Positions 48,900-60,819 of a DNA stretch of 64,000 nt are shown one piece after another. Position 1 is the stretch's first letter; the number at the start of each line of letters is the position of its first letter. The notes beneath the pieces were generated by a model, which was given only the letters and a program-made list of their open reading frames with translations, did not search any database and was not told where the DNA came from. A program made the translations under genes and the position numbers. This DNA is from Massospora cicadina. Taxonomy: Eukaryota > Entomophthoromycota > Entomophthoromycetes > Entomophthorales > Entomophthoraceae. The stretch spans positions 202,301 to 266,300 of the forward strand of contig JAKSZP010002678.1 in assembly GCA_022478985.1 (NCBI GenBank). The letters run 5' to 3'.

Positions 48900-49450
48900 G
48901 TACCAATCTGGAAAGAGGGGCTTTATCCTAAATTCTCCTCCAAGGGGAGAAACTAGTGGAGTCATGAAGGCATTGTTATAGGCAAACTGCGCCTAAAGGA
49001 GGTCTGGTGCCTATTTGTCATTTCTAGCTGATGCGCAACAGCGGAGATATTGCTCCAGAATTTGGTTTATCCTCTCAATTTGACCATCCAAAATAAAGGC
49101 TGGTAAGCAGTTGACCAACATGGTCTAATTTAGAGAAGGTCAAGAAGGGCACTTTAAAATCTGGCAGAAGATTGGGGTCCACAGTGCCTACTATCTACTT
49201 TAAATACAAACACTTTATAAACATGCGCTACAAATAGAGCTTCAGTCTCCTCTAAGGTATATGTGGCGTTGCACAGGATAAAGAGGGCAAACTTGGTGAA
49301 GCAATCAACCACCAACATGATCGCATAATAACCCTTGGAGGAAGGAAGCTTCACAATGAAGTCAATGGACAATGAGGTCTAGGGGTCTTCACCATATTGT
49401 AGTGGATGCAAAAGACTTTTCTCCTAGATTTGTCAGATTTTTAGTGGGCA
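48900..49450 (-). pseudogene. Element D integrase fragment
   Basis: On the - strand MSIDFIVKLPSSKGYYAIML (about 49310-49372) matches the first catalytic Asp segment of element A integrase (VDFIVELPSSKGF). CFTKFALFILCNATYTLEET follows, and a worn DSRHCGPQS marks the second Asp region. Stops and frameshifts break the rest. Confidence 0.8.
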
Positions 49451-49949
49451 GATACTACACATTAAAATATACATGAGAATCTCCTTAATAAATCATATAC
49501 AGTTATAAGCTCTCTTGTTCAATTCCCCACACTTTTTAGACCTGGGTGCGACCCACTGTTAGAGGGTCACGGTGTTCCTGAATCACCTATTTATAGAGGG
49601 TGGGTGGGACACAAACTCTATCCCATTAGAAGATTACTCTAATCTCTGAGGCATATTGGGTACGTTTCAGCGACTTGTTCTCCAAACCTTATATAACCCA
49701 GTACCCTCTGAGGAAATAGTTGTCTGGACAGGACATTGTCAAGAAAGGATGCTCCTGGGGTCAAGCTGGAAAAAAACGGGTAGAGGAGCCAGCATCAGTA
49801 TCTGTGAGGAAGGAAATAATGATTGTGAGGTCATGAAGGTCATCTATGTTAGGGTCCATGAAAGAATTTGACTTAGCATGTCTGGCAAGACATTTAAGGG
49901 CCTTTGATAAAATTATACTTAAAGTTAAAGCTGTTTAGATCGTGGTAAG

Positions 49950-50771
49950 TGCAGGATTGGCAATAGCCAAGTTTCTGAGGCTTCCTATAGTACCTGATAG
50001 ACTGGTGGTTGGTTTACACTTTAATCTCATGCTGTGCCCCCTGAAAGAGGTATCACCAGTAAGTTGTTGCCCAGGACAAGGCTGCCAGAACCTATTATAG
50101 ATCATCCAAGCAAGCTCAGAGGCTGAAAGCTTGCGGGAAATTATGCAACCAGATGCTCAACCCCATAATGCTTTTAAAGAAGCACTACTCCCACAGCAAC
50201 TGAAGAAACGTCACAAGCCACGATAAAGGGCTGGATGAGTCTGCATGCCTGAAAACGGGTGCTTGTGAAAGACCTCTATAATGATCTCAAAAGCCTTCTG
50301 GCGTTCATCTATCTATTAAAAGGAAGCTTCCTTTCCAGTCATGATGGAAGGGTGCTGCAGTTTTAAGAGTTGGTGAGAACTTATTAAAGGAATGATACCG
50401 TCTCAAGGAAGCTCTGCTGTTGTTTATGGGTAGTTGGGTTAGACTAAGACTGGTTAGCCTCCCTCTTGCAAAAAGAACTATATAGCCATCCACCAGAACC
50501 AGGTTCACCAGGAAGGTCACTTCATCACTAAAGAATTCACACTTAGAGGGTCTTGCAAAGATCCCAGCACTACAAAGAGTCGCCATTACCGCTTCCAGAT
50601 CCTTTGTATGTTGCTCGTGGTCAGGCTAATGGATTAGTATGTCATCAATATAGGCAATAGCATGAGAACTTTAGATCACTAAGGACTTTATTGAAAAGAT
50701 GTTATAAAGTTGCTAGTGTTCTTTGACCCAAATGGCATCATTTGTAACCAGAATACTCCTCACTTATTATG
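49950..50771 (-). pseudogene. Element D RNase H and C-terminal half of RT, broken
   Basis: The catalytic box AYIDDILI is intact on the - strand at about 50636-50660. Downstream are FARPSKCEFFSDEVTFLVNL (about 50500-50560) and the thumb. RNase H is worn; FQGAQHEIKV then TNHQSI (about 50000-50060) match element A, including Asn at the Asp position of TDH. The upstream half of RT lies beyond the nested element, from 52243. Confidence 0.8.
50767..50771. repeat. Left target duplication of the nested TRIM (imperfect)
   Basis: TTATG here, GTATG at 52238-52242: four of five bases agree. Confidence 0.6.
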
Positions 50772-51305
50772 TGTCAGGACTTCAGGGGAGCAACACCAAC
50801 CTGGCCCCTTTAATCAGGGCCCCAAAGCCTCCAGCGAGTTAATAGGCTATTAAGGCCTTAAGGTAAGCTAAAAGATGAAAGGATATAGGAGAGAAATGGT
50901 AACTTTATTGAAATAAGCCTTGAAGTATTTTTAGCAATCTTGAGGCTAGAATATGATCAGGAAAGGAAAATCTCAGATTAATTGCTGACCGGGATAAATA
51001 TAAATAAACAAATAATACAAATGGAGTGGGATCATCCTCTGCATAATTTGCTGGTGGTCCCAAAAGGGTAACTTGATTGGGGTGCGAGTGCCAAAAGGGA
51101 TTTTACCATGACCCAATTGAGTTTTAACATCCTCAGTATTAGTCACCAGTGTCAAATTAAGAATTTTATTTCAATATTATCAAAGTTGATACACAATGCT
51201 TTGGATAAGGCAAAACAAGTTAAAGTTGAGCCCAATCTGGCATCCACTCATAGGTTTGTCGCAACCCCTAGTTGGGGCTTCCCCAATAAAGGGAGAATAC
51301 TGAAA
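50772..51305 (-). repeat. 3' LTR of the TRIM-like element
   Basis: On the - strand it ends AGTCCTGACA; its first bases are worn (TTTCAGTATTC from TGTCAGGATTT). It is a direct copy of 51698-52237 through GCGAGTTAATA, AAGGCCTTAAG and CCCCTAGTTGGGGCTTCC. Confidence 0.87.
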
Positions 51306-51329
51306 GAGACCCCTCCAAGCCTTGACTAG

Positions 51330-51530
51330 GGGTCAGAGCTGAGACAGGGCTATTGGCATATAACTGGCAGCAGCACTGGAGCGGCATTGGGAGGAGGTCT
51401 CAGCATTGGGGTTGACACCAGGCATCAGTGCTGGGGCTGGCATCAGGAGGGGAGGCCCTGGCATCAGCTCTGGAGCCAGCATTGGCATATGAGCTGGCAT
51501 TGGGGATGACACCCTGTTAGACTGGGCTTG
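51330..51530 (-). repeat. GC-rich Met/Pro/Ala minisatellite-like core of the TRIM
   Basis: Words such as GGCATCAG, GGCATTGGGG and CTGGAGCC recur every 18-25 bases in a stretch much richer in G and C than its surroundings. Read on the - strand one frame stays open for about 60 codons as a Pro/Met/Ala-rich string (LMPAPALMPG). It may be a relic of a Gag or a captured host repeat; I recognise no family. Confidence 0.5.
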
Positions 51531-51680
51531 ACCACCCAGGCTAGTTTCAGGGGGTCCTTAGTTCCCCCATCATGGCTTGTTCTCTTTGAGGCTGTGGCCA
51601 GGGAAGACTTTAGCCAAAGGCCCTCAGCATTAACTTCTCCTCCTCCTTCTGAAGTTAGCTCTCATGGGGAACTTGGGGCA

Positions 51681-51696
51681 CCTGTAGTGAGTACCA
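51681..51696 (-). promoter_or_regulatory. Primer-binding site of the TRIM-like element
   Basis: On the - strand TGGTACTCACTACAGG begins one base after the 5' LTR; it differs from element B's site by one base. Confidence 0.75.
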
Positions 51697-51697
51697 C

Positions 51698-52237
51698 TGT
51701 TGGGATTTTGGGTGAGCAACTCCAACCTGGTCCCTATTGATCAGGGCCTCAAAGCCCCCAGCGAGTTAATAAGCTATTAAGGCCTTAAGTTAAGCTAAAA
51801 ATGGAAAGAGATAGCCAAGAAATGGTATTTTTACTTATATAAGCCTTAAGGTATTTATAGGACCTTGTGGTTAGAATCAGATCTGGGAAAGTAAATCTCA
51901 GAGTCAATTGCCAATCAAGATAAATATAAATAAATAAATAAATAATACAAGGGAGTTGGACCATCCTTGTCATAATTCGCCGGTGGTCCTGAAATGGTAA
52001 CTTGATTTAAATGCAAGTTCCAAAAGGGATTTTGACATGACCTAATTAAGTTTTGACATCCTCAGAATTGGTTGCCAGTGTCAAATTAAATATTTAATTT
52101 TAATATTATCATGGTCAATCCCCAATACTTTGGATTGGGTTCAACCCAATTTAATGAGGAGTCCAATCTGACATCCACCCATAGGTGGGTCGCATCCCCT
52201 AGTTGGGGCTTCCACCAATAAAGGGAAAATCCTGACA
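51698..52237 (-). repeat. 5' LTR of the TRIM-like element
   Basis: On the - strand it starts TGTCAGGATTTTCCC and ends AAAATCCCAACA next to the PBS. Confidence 0.87.
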
Positions 52238-52242
52238 GTATG

Positions 52243-52620
52243 CATTACTGTGAACCACTTTTGCCCTTACTTAACACTTACTTAATCAAAATTATTGACC
52301 AGGAATATCTTGGAGAACAATCAAGATTTTGTAATTGCTTGAGAAATGGTCTTTTTTAGAGGCAGAGAATATGATATCTTAAACTCTTATATTGTTTGGG
52401 TACCCATAGTTACCGCAAGGGCATAAGATTACATTACTCTTTGGCAAAAACAACTTTAGAGAAATGAAAGAGGAATTCTTGACGATCCAATCTTCTCTAA
52501 CATATCATCCAAACATTTTCCAATGCTTTACCTCCTCCTCAGTGTAGGTAATATATGTTGGTTTATTTAGACTAAGTTCACAATCAATTTAAATGACAGC
52601 TCATATACAGAGTTTGGTAA
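52243..52620 (-). pseudogene. Element D RT, N-terminal half
   Basis: On the - strand CLDDMLEK (about 52505-52530) and SCFCQR correspond to WLDDMLKKGW and HIVFAKK in element A. This confirms that the nested TRIM entered between the RT fingers and the YIDD box. Confidence 0.7.
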
Positions 52621-52969
52621 TAGATTGGTAGCCAAGTCCATGTCAAAAACAACTTTTATGAGCAAGTAAGGGAGGGAAGTCTGGTCTAATTCTGTGGGGA
52701 TATGAGATTGAACACAGTGAGGCATCAGGTGGAAGGGTATTAATTAAAGGGAATTTACACTGAGCCTGCTATTAGTGGAAGAGAAAATTTCATTCAAATT
52801 GATGTTCACACGCTGGCAACGCTACCACCTCTTATTATTAATAATATGATATATAGATCAGGTACTGCAGAGAATTGTTCTCAGAAGCAGAAGCCATGTA
52901 TGATTATTTGTAATGGATTATGCAGGGTGTGAAATCAATGGATTCAGAGGATGCCCCAATATTGGAAGG

Positions 52970-53080
52970 GCCTAAACAGTGTACACTTTTAAAGCTTGTT
53001 CAACTTTAATATATATGAAGTTGCCAGTTGACCTAGTGTTCAGGATAGCCCACACAGTAACCTCGTGGGCTCATTGTAGA
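52970..53080 (-). pseudogene. Element D protease remnant
   Basis: On the - strand AILNTRSTGNFIYIKVEQAL lies where elements A and F have ALVNTEAAGNFM and ALVYTGTTGNYI. The DTG triad has become NTR. Confidence 0.65.
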
Positions 53081-53373
53081 AGGTAATGAGAATGAAGATA
53101 ATCCTGATCTTCCTTGATGGTTTTTTATAGTGAAAGAGGTAGTGGGAGAAATATAGAATTAGAAGGGAGCACCTGGAAACAGTCAGGCTGAACTTGCCTT
53201 CCCAGCAAGCATCTGCTATTTATACATAATTAGAAGACAAATTGGTCTCCTAATTATCAGAAGCTAGGAACCAGAAACAAGAATGATTCGGATTCATAGA
53301 TACAAAGGAGGCTAATTCTTTGAACAATATAGAAATGAAAGCGGATAACACTAAATTGAAGGCTGGTTTATTA

Positions 53374-54726
53374 TGTCAAGGTGGCGGCTAATTGTAAAAA
53401 TATCAGCCAATTAAATTCAAATTATTAATTCTAAGTGGAAAACCATAATGAAAAAAAGATAGCCATTACAGACAACTGGTAGGGACAACCTAGGGTTAAA
53501 TGAGGAGCAAATCTATTATGACATATACTAAAGGCCCCACAAACAACCATAATGGTGAGAAGGGGAAACCATGGACCCTGCGAGGGTAACCCATAAGGGT
53601 AGGAGAGGCAGGGAGGAGATGACTCCTCAGTATTTTGCAGTTGTTGGTATTCAGATTTTAATAAATTGAAATATGCGAGGAATGCTCTTGGATGGATTGC
53701 GCCAGATTCATATTTTATTGGCAAGGCAAAATACAGGTGCAGGTGTGCGCAGTGTGCACAACAAATAAGAAATCATAATTGGGGATATATGTTTTCATAA
53801 ATTTGATTACTAAAAGTAGATTTTTAAATTGATAGATCTGCATAGCCACTCCAAGGTGCTTGATACTATTACATGAATAATGGTGTAAGACAATGGATTA
53901 GCTGGAGCGCTAAATTGCATGATGTGTGGAGGGCGAGTTTCTCAAACAGCTAACAGAAAGAAAAATTGGTTTTTAATTAAGTAGATTTAGTAATAAAGTA
54001 AACAAGAAACATAAACTGGGGGAAGCTGTTGCATCTATAGAAGGGGGAATTGAAAAAGAGCTTAGGAATTGATCTGCACCTAGCTCTTGTAAGTAAACGT
54101 CATTGGGTTGGAGGAGAAGAAATTGGTAGTTTGGGGGATAATTACTCAAAACTATGGATCATGTCATCAAGATTTTGTTAGCTCATGTATCAGATCAGAG
54201 AATAATTTAAATTGATACTATCAATCTTGTAAGGATTTGTTTTGGACTGGTAAGCCATAAAAACCAGACCTTCGTGAACCCATTATGTCTGAAAATTTAT
54301 TGAAACACTATTGGGAGCAGATTGAATTATCAGGGGGACTCTATCAGTGATCTGCTTCATTATTTTAACATACTTAGGTTTATTGGGCTCATTTAGACTC
54401 ATATGAGATACTGGGCAGTTTTGGGTAATTTCTGGAAAATTGGCTGTAACCAGTCTATGCTTGGGATGTGTCATAAGGTCCTGATGGGGTTCCCTTGATT
54501 ACAACACCTCTCTGATAACTCATTCTTTTTTTCAACATCTCAGAAGAGGAAAAGGGGGCAGTGATAGAGGTTTCTTAGGGGCCAGGGCAGTAACCCAACG
54601 CTCATCTACCACATTGTTAAGGTAACTGAGATAGTGAGGGGAGCTACAAGAGGCCTAGGGTCCTTCTTATGTCTTCATGGGCATGGTTCCCTGTATAGAA
54701 GGAGAATCTGAGCCTCAAGGCTAACA
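53374..54726 (-). repeat. 5' LTR of element D
   Basis: On the - strand it starts TGTTAGCCTTGAGGC and ends CCGCCACCTTGACA. Near its start is NNVVDERWVTALAPKK (about 54585-54635). A 63-codon open block (54283-54474) keeps the sequence of the other LTR with partly conservative changes. Confidence 0.87.
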
Positions 54727-54824
54727 AAGGGTCTTGGTTAACATAAAGTAGGTCGTTGATATTTGGGCGAAATTGGTGAGTGATTTGCTTTATCCTGTGC
54801 GCTTCAGATGGTGGTCAAAGCTAC

Positions 54825-55130
54825 TGTAAACCTTGGGGAGAAACACTTGTGGTTTGATCAGGAGGAATTTGACTTAAGACCAAGAAGGAGTGTAAGATGG
54901 CAGCTGTCCCTCTCATTACCCTAGGCAATCTGGCCCATGTGGTAGATGAGAGGTGGATGATGGAGTACTCCTTGAATATTGCACCTCTTCCCTTTATACT
55001 AAACACCCAGGAGCTGGTACAAAAAAGTTGGGATGTCTGTCAGGAGATGGTGGTCAGAAGCCATCTCCAGCATAGGAGTTATAGTAATCTTCCCCAATAT
55101 TATGGTTCTTCCACCAGTTCAAGTTTATCT
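54825..55130 (+). repeat. Start of a group 1 LTR in + orientation
   Basis: TGTAAACCTTGGGGAG resembles the element A LTR start, and ITLGNLAHVVDERWMMEYSL follows at about 54915-54975, the LTR motif of this group, then PLPFILNTQELVQKSWDVCQ as in the 11559 LTR. The 98 bp between it and element D end with GGTGGTCAAAG, a possible purine tract, so D may have inserted into the tail of this element. The far end of the LTR was not found. Confidence 0.6.
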
Positions 55131-58100
55131 GGTTGAATCAAATCAGTAAATGGAAAAATTAAATTAATTGAGTCACTCTCATGCTTAAAAGCTCCCATCC
55201 GCCATTCCACTCCATCACTGGTAAGAATGAGCCTGACCCCTACAGGTATGGGCACAATAAACCCTCTAATACTCAATATAACCGTTCGTATGTGGCCTGT
55301 CCATAAGTGCAACCTGCTGTCTGATGGATAAATCATCATCTTTGCGCCAAGTGCAATTGCAGAAGAATGAAATTTCTCAAAATAAGTTTGATCCTTATCC
55401 TGTTGGGCAGGTCAAATATGAACTGATATTCATAACAATTTAGGGTTAGTATGCTGTAGCCAAATTGCAAAGTTAGTCCTGACAGTATTGCATCTGTGTT
55501 CCATTCCCTAGTTAGTGAGTTTATAAGTCAGTAGACCAAACAAGTTCAGATGTCACTTCGTCTTTTACCTTTTTGCTCTTTAGTTTAAATAAAAAAAAGT
55601 TTAAAATTTCAAATTTATTTCTGTATTTAAGCCAGCTGGATATTTAGTGGCTATAATTTTCATAAGGAGTTTCTGGATAGTGCTTGCAGTTGCCCTATTC
55701 TCTTTGCATCCCATAATATGGATGATTGTACTAGAGTATTATTACTGGGGCTTTAAGTAGTAGCTTATACAGAGTGCAATGAAGTTTATTATTATCAGCT
55801 CATGACAGCTACCACCTAATTGTACATGCAATGCTTTGTTCATCAGGTGAAGTAGATTATAAAGGGATCTACTTTCTGAAAAAGACCTGATTAGATTGTG
55901 TTGGTACAGTTGCATTAAAAATCTTTTTATAAAAGAGATGGCGGGTCAATCTCAGGAAGCAAAATTCTCTAGGTTGGTGGTAACTTTGCACCGTACAGGC
56001 GGCATGGATTAGTTGTGCCAGTGGCATTGGAGAGGCACTTGCGTTTTATTAGGTCCAACGTTAAGAAGGATGGGCATATAGCCCATCTACCCTTTACGTG
56101 GACTTAAAAAGCTTAAGCAGTGCAGATTGTACAGTGGCTTAGTGTAATATTAACGGTAGTGTTACTGTTATGGTAAAACCATGACAAAGACGTGAAATCA
56201 GGTGAGAAGGCTAGCCTCATTTATAATCACATATTACAAAACAGGGTCTGAGCTGTAGGCATCTAGATCTCAAGGAGTCCTAGTGAAGTATTAAGGATGT
56301 GAGTGGGCAAGCCTACAATTTGACCACCAGAGTAGTATTCATGGGTAACCAGGTTTAAATAATTTAAAGGAGATGATCTTGTAGACCAAGAGCACTGTTA
56401 ATACTATTGCAACATTAGCCTTTTAGGAGAAGCTAAGTATAAAGTCCCTCTTAAAGGAAAAGTAAATTAAGCTAGAAGACGTCATTACCTCTTAGGTCAG
56501 TTTGATCTTAATGTAAATTGTATAGTAAGAGGGTCCCATGTTTCTCCTAAAGTTTGAACCACATTTGCTGCGTTGGAGCACATGGGGGAATGGGACACCA
56601 TTTAAACTGCTTGAATGGAGGGCTTCGTCCAAGGAGGGAAAAAGTGACTAAAAGAATTTGGGGCTAACAGAGCCAACTTTGGGGGAATTCAGCATTGGTT
56701 ATAGACTCAAAGATGGCACACCACCACACCATGTGGGGGCAGCAGGCGTTAATCACATCTAAAAGATAAAACATGGAGTTATTAGTACTTTAAATTTTTT
56801 TACTCAAAAAATCTCAAACTAGCCAAAAGTGTGGGCCAAGGGAAGGGAAGAATTCAGGAACTGCTTTCTTTTTCCTAGAAGTAAAAAACATAAAGATGAC
56901 ATTATACTAATACAAAAAAACTAAAGTAAAGTATTGAGTATTTGTGTATGCTATCTTAAAAAAATAAGGTATAAAAATCTAAATACAGGAAATAATAAAA
57001 TAAAGGTATGGCAATCAAAAATAGTCTTGAAATCAAGAATTGAGAGCAGAATACGTAGATTAGTCAAAGCAAATTCCTATTGCTGAGTAAGATATTCATC
57101 TTTATACATATTGTATTAAAGGATAATAGGATAAATACAACATGGTTATCTTTATTTAATTGGATAACATAAACGCTTGTAATAAATGCAATTTTTCTAG
57201 TTTCTAACAGATATAGCATTAGTGTAATTTAACATTCTTAAGAAAATTATCTTTATAAAATAGGGATGGTGACAAAACATAGTGTCTGGAATTTTAAGTG
57301 GATCTAAAGAAAAATTGAACTTTTAAATAAAAAGGCATCATTCTTTTATTTTTTTGTTGTTAGATTCTCAGGTAAGTATTTAAATTAGTGTCTTTCTATG
57401 TCTAAGGCACATCATTGTTTAGAAGTGTTACTAAGTTGTTTGAAACGTTTCATTTGGTATTAACTACTCAATTATACTCCATGTAGACTATTTCAATTAA
57501 ACCTTTTACTATATGATTAGATTTATTCTATATGAGAGTGACGCTAAAGTTTATTTTAAATTTTTTGAAACAAGTGCAATAATGCCTAAACTCATCTTTT
57601 CATTGAGCCAAAACAAATGGCAAATGCCATCTCAAGACCACAACCAATCTTGTATCTATCTAAGAATTTTTCCATTTTTTGGTTCCTCTCATGTTTGCTT
57701 TGTCTATAAATATGAAAGAATTTTTTTTGTTTTCATTTAATTATAAAACTATTATTAATACCTTCCTAACGCCTCAGTTAATTTAACAGTCTTTAGTCTT
57801 AATACTATTCAGAGATATATTTGAAAATAATAAAAACTGGGTATAATTCCCTAGGGACTCCTTAAAAATTTTTTTTATTATTAGTAATTCTATAGCCAGC
57901 ATTGCTTAAACATCTCATTAGATATATAAAAGCTCAAAGATAGGTTTACCAACTTTTTTATTTTTACATACTATGTAAACTCTATTGTAATAATGGCAGT
58001 CAGGGATTACAAGTGTTGAAATCCATCTCATACTCTAGGGGTCAACTTAGATATTTGATATGCATATATTTTTAAGAAGTTAAAGGTTTAACTTGTTCAC

Positions 58101-59267
58101 CCTTAAAAATTTATAGCATTTTTGTTTTATAATTTGCACAAGTGATATATACATGGTTAAGTCTTGAAGTCCATGGATTAAAGTCATACCTTATTTCAGA
58201 GAACAAAATTTCAAAAAAGTTTTATTGTGGACACACTGCGTTATTAAAGGCTATAGTAAGTCTAAAACAGAGTTCTTGTATTAAACTAGACGCAAATATA
58301 ATGGTTTTGTTTTTGTAGTAACCCATTATTTTACTTTATGATAGATATAATACTTTATGAAGTTTATGAAGATTTAATATTGGATTTTTTTATGCTTAGT
58401 TCCATAGCCATTTACTGGGTTTTTAGTAATTATCACACTTGAGATCATATTGCACTTTCAAAGTTAATCTTATTATTATACCTATCCCATGCTGTATCAA
58501 CCTCATTTGATGTATATCCTTCAGCCTCCTGTTGTCCAGTGTGAGGTGTCAGCATAACCCGCTTATCAGAGAATTTCAATGTAAATGAGCTTAACTCAAC
58601 TCATTCAGCAAGATAAACTCCTTGAGTCGCTTTTTGCTCCCAAGTACCTAGAAATGCATCTTGTATGATTTCACGTGACTTGTAACAAACTTTTAACTCC
58701 CCCCGCTCTGCTGTTTGTTTCTGCCTTTGTTTCAATATGGGCATTCGAAATAAAATGTGGGAAAAGCTAAAATTGAATTTCCTAATGCCTTTTTAGTGAT
58801 GTTAGTGCTATTAAATTTACTCAAAAACGGTTCTTATCCTTAACTTCATTATAGGGAGACCGGATTTTCTGCTGTTGCATCTTATCTAGTATATATAATA
58901 CTCCCATTTCAACATATCATACATGCATCCTCTTACACATCAAGCTTTTTTGTTATTTTATTTTCTTCTCGCTCACCTAGCTCCTCTTACACTTTATGTG
59001 GATTGTATGTAAGACATAGACATATTGTAAAAACCCATATAATACTTTATGGTGCCCCAAGAAGCTGATAATTTGGATGCCACTCAAGATTTTGCACTAT
59101 ACTAATTTGCTATAATATCCCCACTTATTCCAGTCAGGTCATATGTTGCTTCTGTGCATAACTATGCTTCTTGGTCTCATGTTGACGATGATCAACCATT
59201 TTCCCTTAGCTTCCTTGGTATAGATTATGAAAATACTCACCTTACAGCACATCTGAAGCCATGTTGA
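55131..59267. other. Rest of the + LTR and a long AT-rich stretch, nothing recognised
   Basis: The first kilobase is probably the remainder of the LTR that starts at 54825. From about 56200 to 59267 no coding similarity, repeat copy or RNA gene was seen. Confidence 0.4.
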
Positions 59268-60668
59268 TGTAAGGGTCTTGTCTCCAGCTTAAGCTAAATA
59301 GGGCCATGCACCACTTTAGAACCAAAAAAGGTTCAAACCCTTGGGACATGACTCTCCCCCAAATTTCTTTGACCTGACCATAATCTGGATGAAAAATGGG
59401 TGGCTGATGCCCTCCCTGTTTGCCACATGCCTCTCTCACCCTTACCTCCAACCAAAACCCATCCTAGTTGCAAAATTTACAAGAATTTTATTTAAAAAAC
59501 AAGCACTTTTTGAAGACTTTAGGAGAACCCAGAAGTCCCACACCACAGTCCACGTTCCCTGCCCCAACTTGTAGTTCAACCAGAAGTCATTATGAAAGGA
59601 GAGAACTTAATCAAAAAGCTAAATTTGAGCAAAAAGTCAAAAAGAAAGGGTCAAAAATGGGGTTTGAACCCAACAGCCCATTCTGAAATCAAAAATGAAA
59701 ATTTAAAACTTAAAGTCGTGAAATCGTCCTGAGAATAGCTTGGAAACTTTGTGTGATTCTATCAGGGCAAAATTGGGGATCAAGTCCAATAATTTACGAA
59801 TTCAAAACTGGAAATTATTTCCCCCTATTGCAATTCAGCTTAGTAGCTCTCCCCCCTTTCCACCGAATAACTCAACACCCTGCTGATGGTAGGGTATTGG
59901 TCTATTCTTTTAACTGATATTGCCTTAAGTTGTTAAGACTTCTTATTCAAAAAGTATTATACTTTTAGGTGTTTAATAAGCAAATCCAGCACATGGGCAA
60001 CAGTTTTCTAAGTTAGAGCTTTTCCCACACCCCATATAACGGTCCCCCTAGTCCATCAGAACAAGCGGTGCCTTGTGGACCTTGGCTGCACTTGTTGTTC
60101 TTGCCATACCCACGCCTAAAGCCAGGACATTTCCTTGCACAATAGGTTCCTAACATTATAACCCAACCTATTATATAGAGGCGCAGTTTCTGGTTCAAAA
60201 ACATCTGGTTTTGATTGACTCTGCCACCACAAAAGTTTACTATTCCTCTTAAAAGTGCTTTTTAGCTTTTGTACGCGGTGTAATCTTGTTACAAAGCATA
60301 CATCAGTTCTCATTAGCTTAGGTGGCACAACCCACCATCCCTTAGTCGCCCTCACCTAACTGTAAGCATCCAGAGTTTGTGGCTCCCCCTAGTTTGCTCA
60401 CGTTAGGCCACATTCAGGTGGTGGAGTTTGATCAACATGGGCGAAACAAGCGAAAGAGGGATGAATTTTTCTGAGGAGGGGGTGAACCACATTATCTTGA
60501 CTATTGCACCCATTGCCCCTGAAAATGCAAAAAGTGTAATAGAGTGCAAGAATATGCAGTTACATACTCACAACATGGGCCTAGGTTATCAAACTGAGGC
60601 CTGCGCTATCCCCTCTCATGGGCCTGAAGGAGCTATAATGGTTCATTTGGACTAGTCCCACACTGACG
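59268..60668 (+). repeat. 5' LTR of element F (inferred)
   Basis: It starts TGTAAGGGTCTTGTCTCC and carries DHNLDEKWVADA (about 59379-59414) at the place where the other group 1 LTRs have VVDERWVTA. The end is set at CACTGACG (60668), the worn form of TGACA. Its length of about 1.4 kb fits the group. The partner LTR is not in the window, so this rests on the ends, the motif and the spacing. Confidence 0.55.
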
Positions 60669-60819
60669 TATTTCCTCTACCCTGTGATATTTTAATATAG
60701 CCTTTGGGTACGCTTGCTATCCTTATAAACCCTACAGCCTCAGCTATCAATACCGACCATATAACACTTGTCAACCAGGTGGAGGAGCATCGTCGCATAA
60801 GTCCTGTTAAATTGTGATT

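Larger units (their letters stand above)
50772..52237 (-). mobile_element. TRIM-like LTR element nested in element D RT
   Basis: A 1466-bp element made of two LTRs of about 535-540 bp and only 392 bp between them. It has a PBS of the group 2 type (TGGTACTCACTACAGG, - strand, from 51696) and a G-rich polypurine tract (CTTGGAGGGGTCTC). No coding domain fits in it, so it must have moved by borrowed proteins, plausibly from a group 2 Ty3 element with the same PBS. It splits the RT of element D cleanly. Confidence 0.87.
46867..54726 (-). mobile_element. Element D: Ty3-type LTR retrotransposon, group 1, carrying a nested element
   Basis: LTRs of 1362 and 1353 bp bound 7860 bp. Removing the nested TRIM and its 5-bp duplication leaves about 6.39 kb, close to the 6.5 kb of element A. 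On the - strand: LTR, protease remnant, RT (split), RNase H, integrase, purine tract (AAAATAAAGGATAA), LTR. The outer 5-mers CAGGG/AAGGG are an imperfect target duplication. Coding sequence is more decayed than in A. Confidence 0.87.

Noticed and set aside
56560..56610. Inverted repeat GTCCCATG / CATGGGGGAATGGGAC as a MITE end
   Set aside because: Too short and imperfect, with no target duplication and no second copy.
57513..57740. 75-codon + strand frame as a host gene
   Set aside because: Isolated, AT-driven composition rich in Phe, Ile and Lys, no domain and no conserved neighbour.
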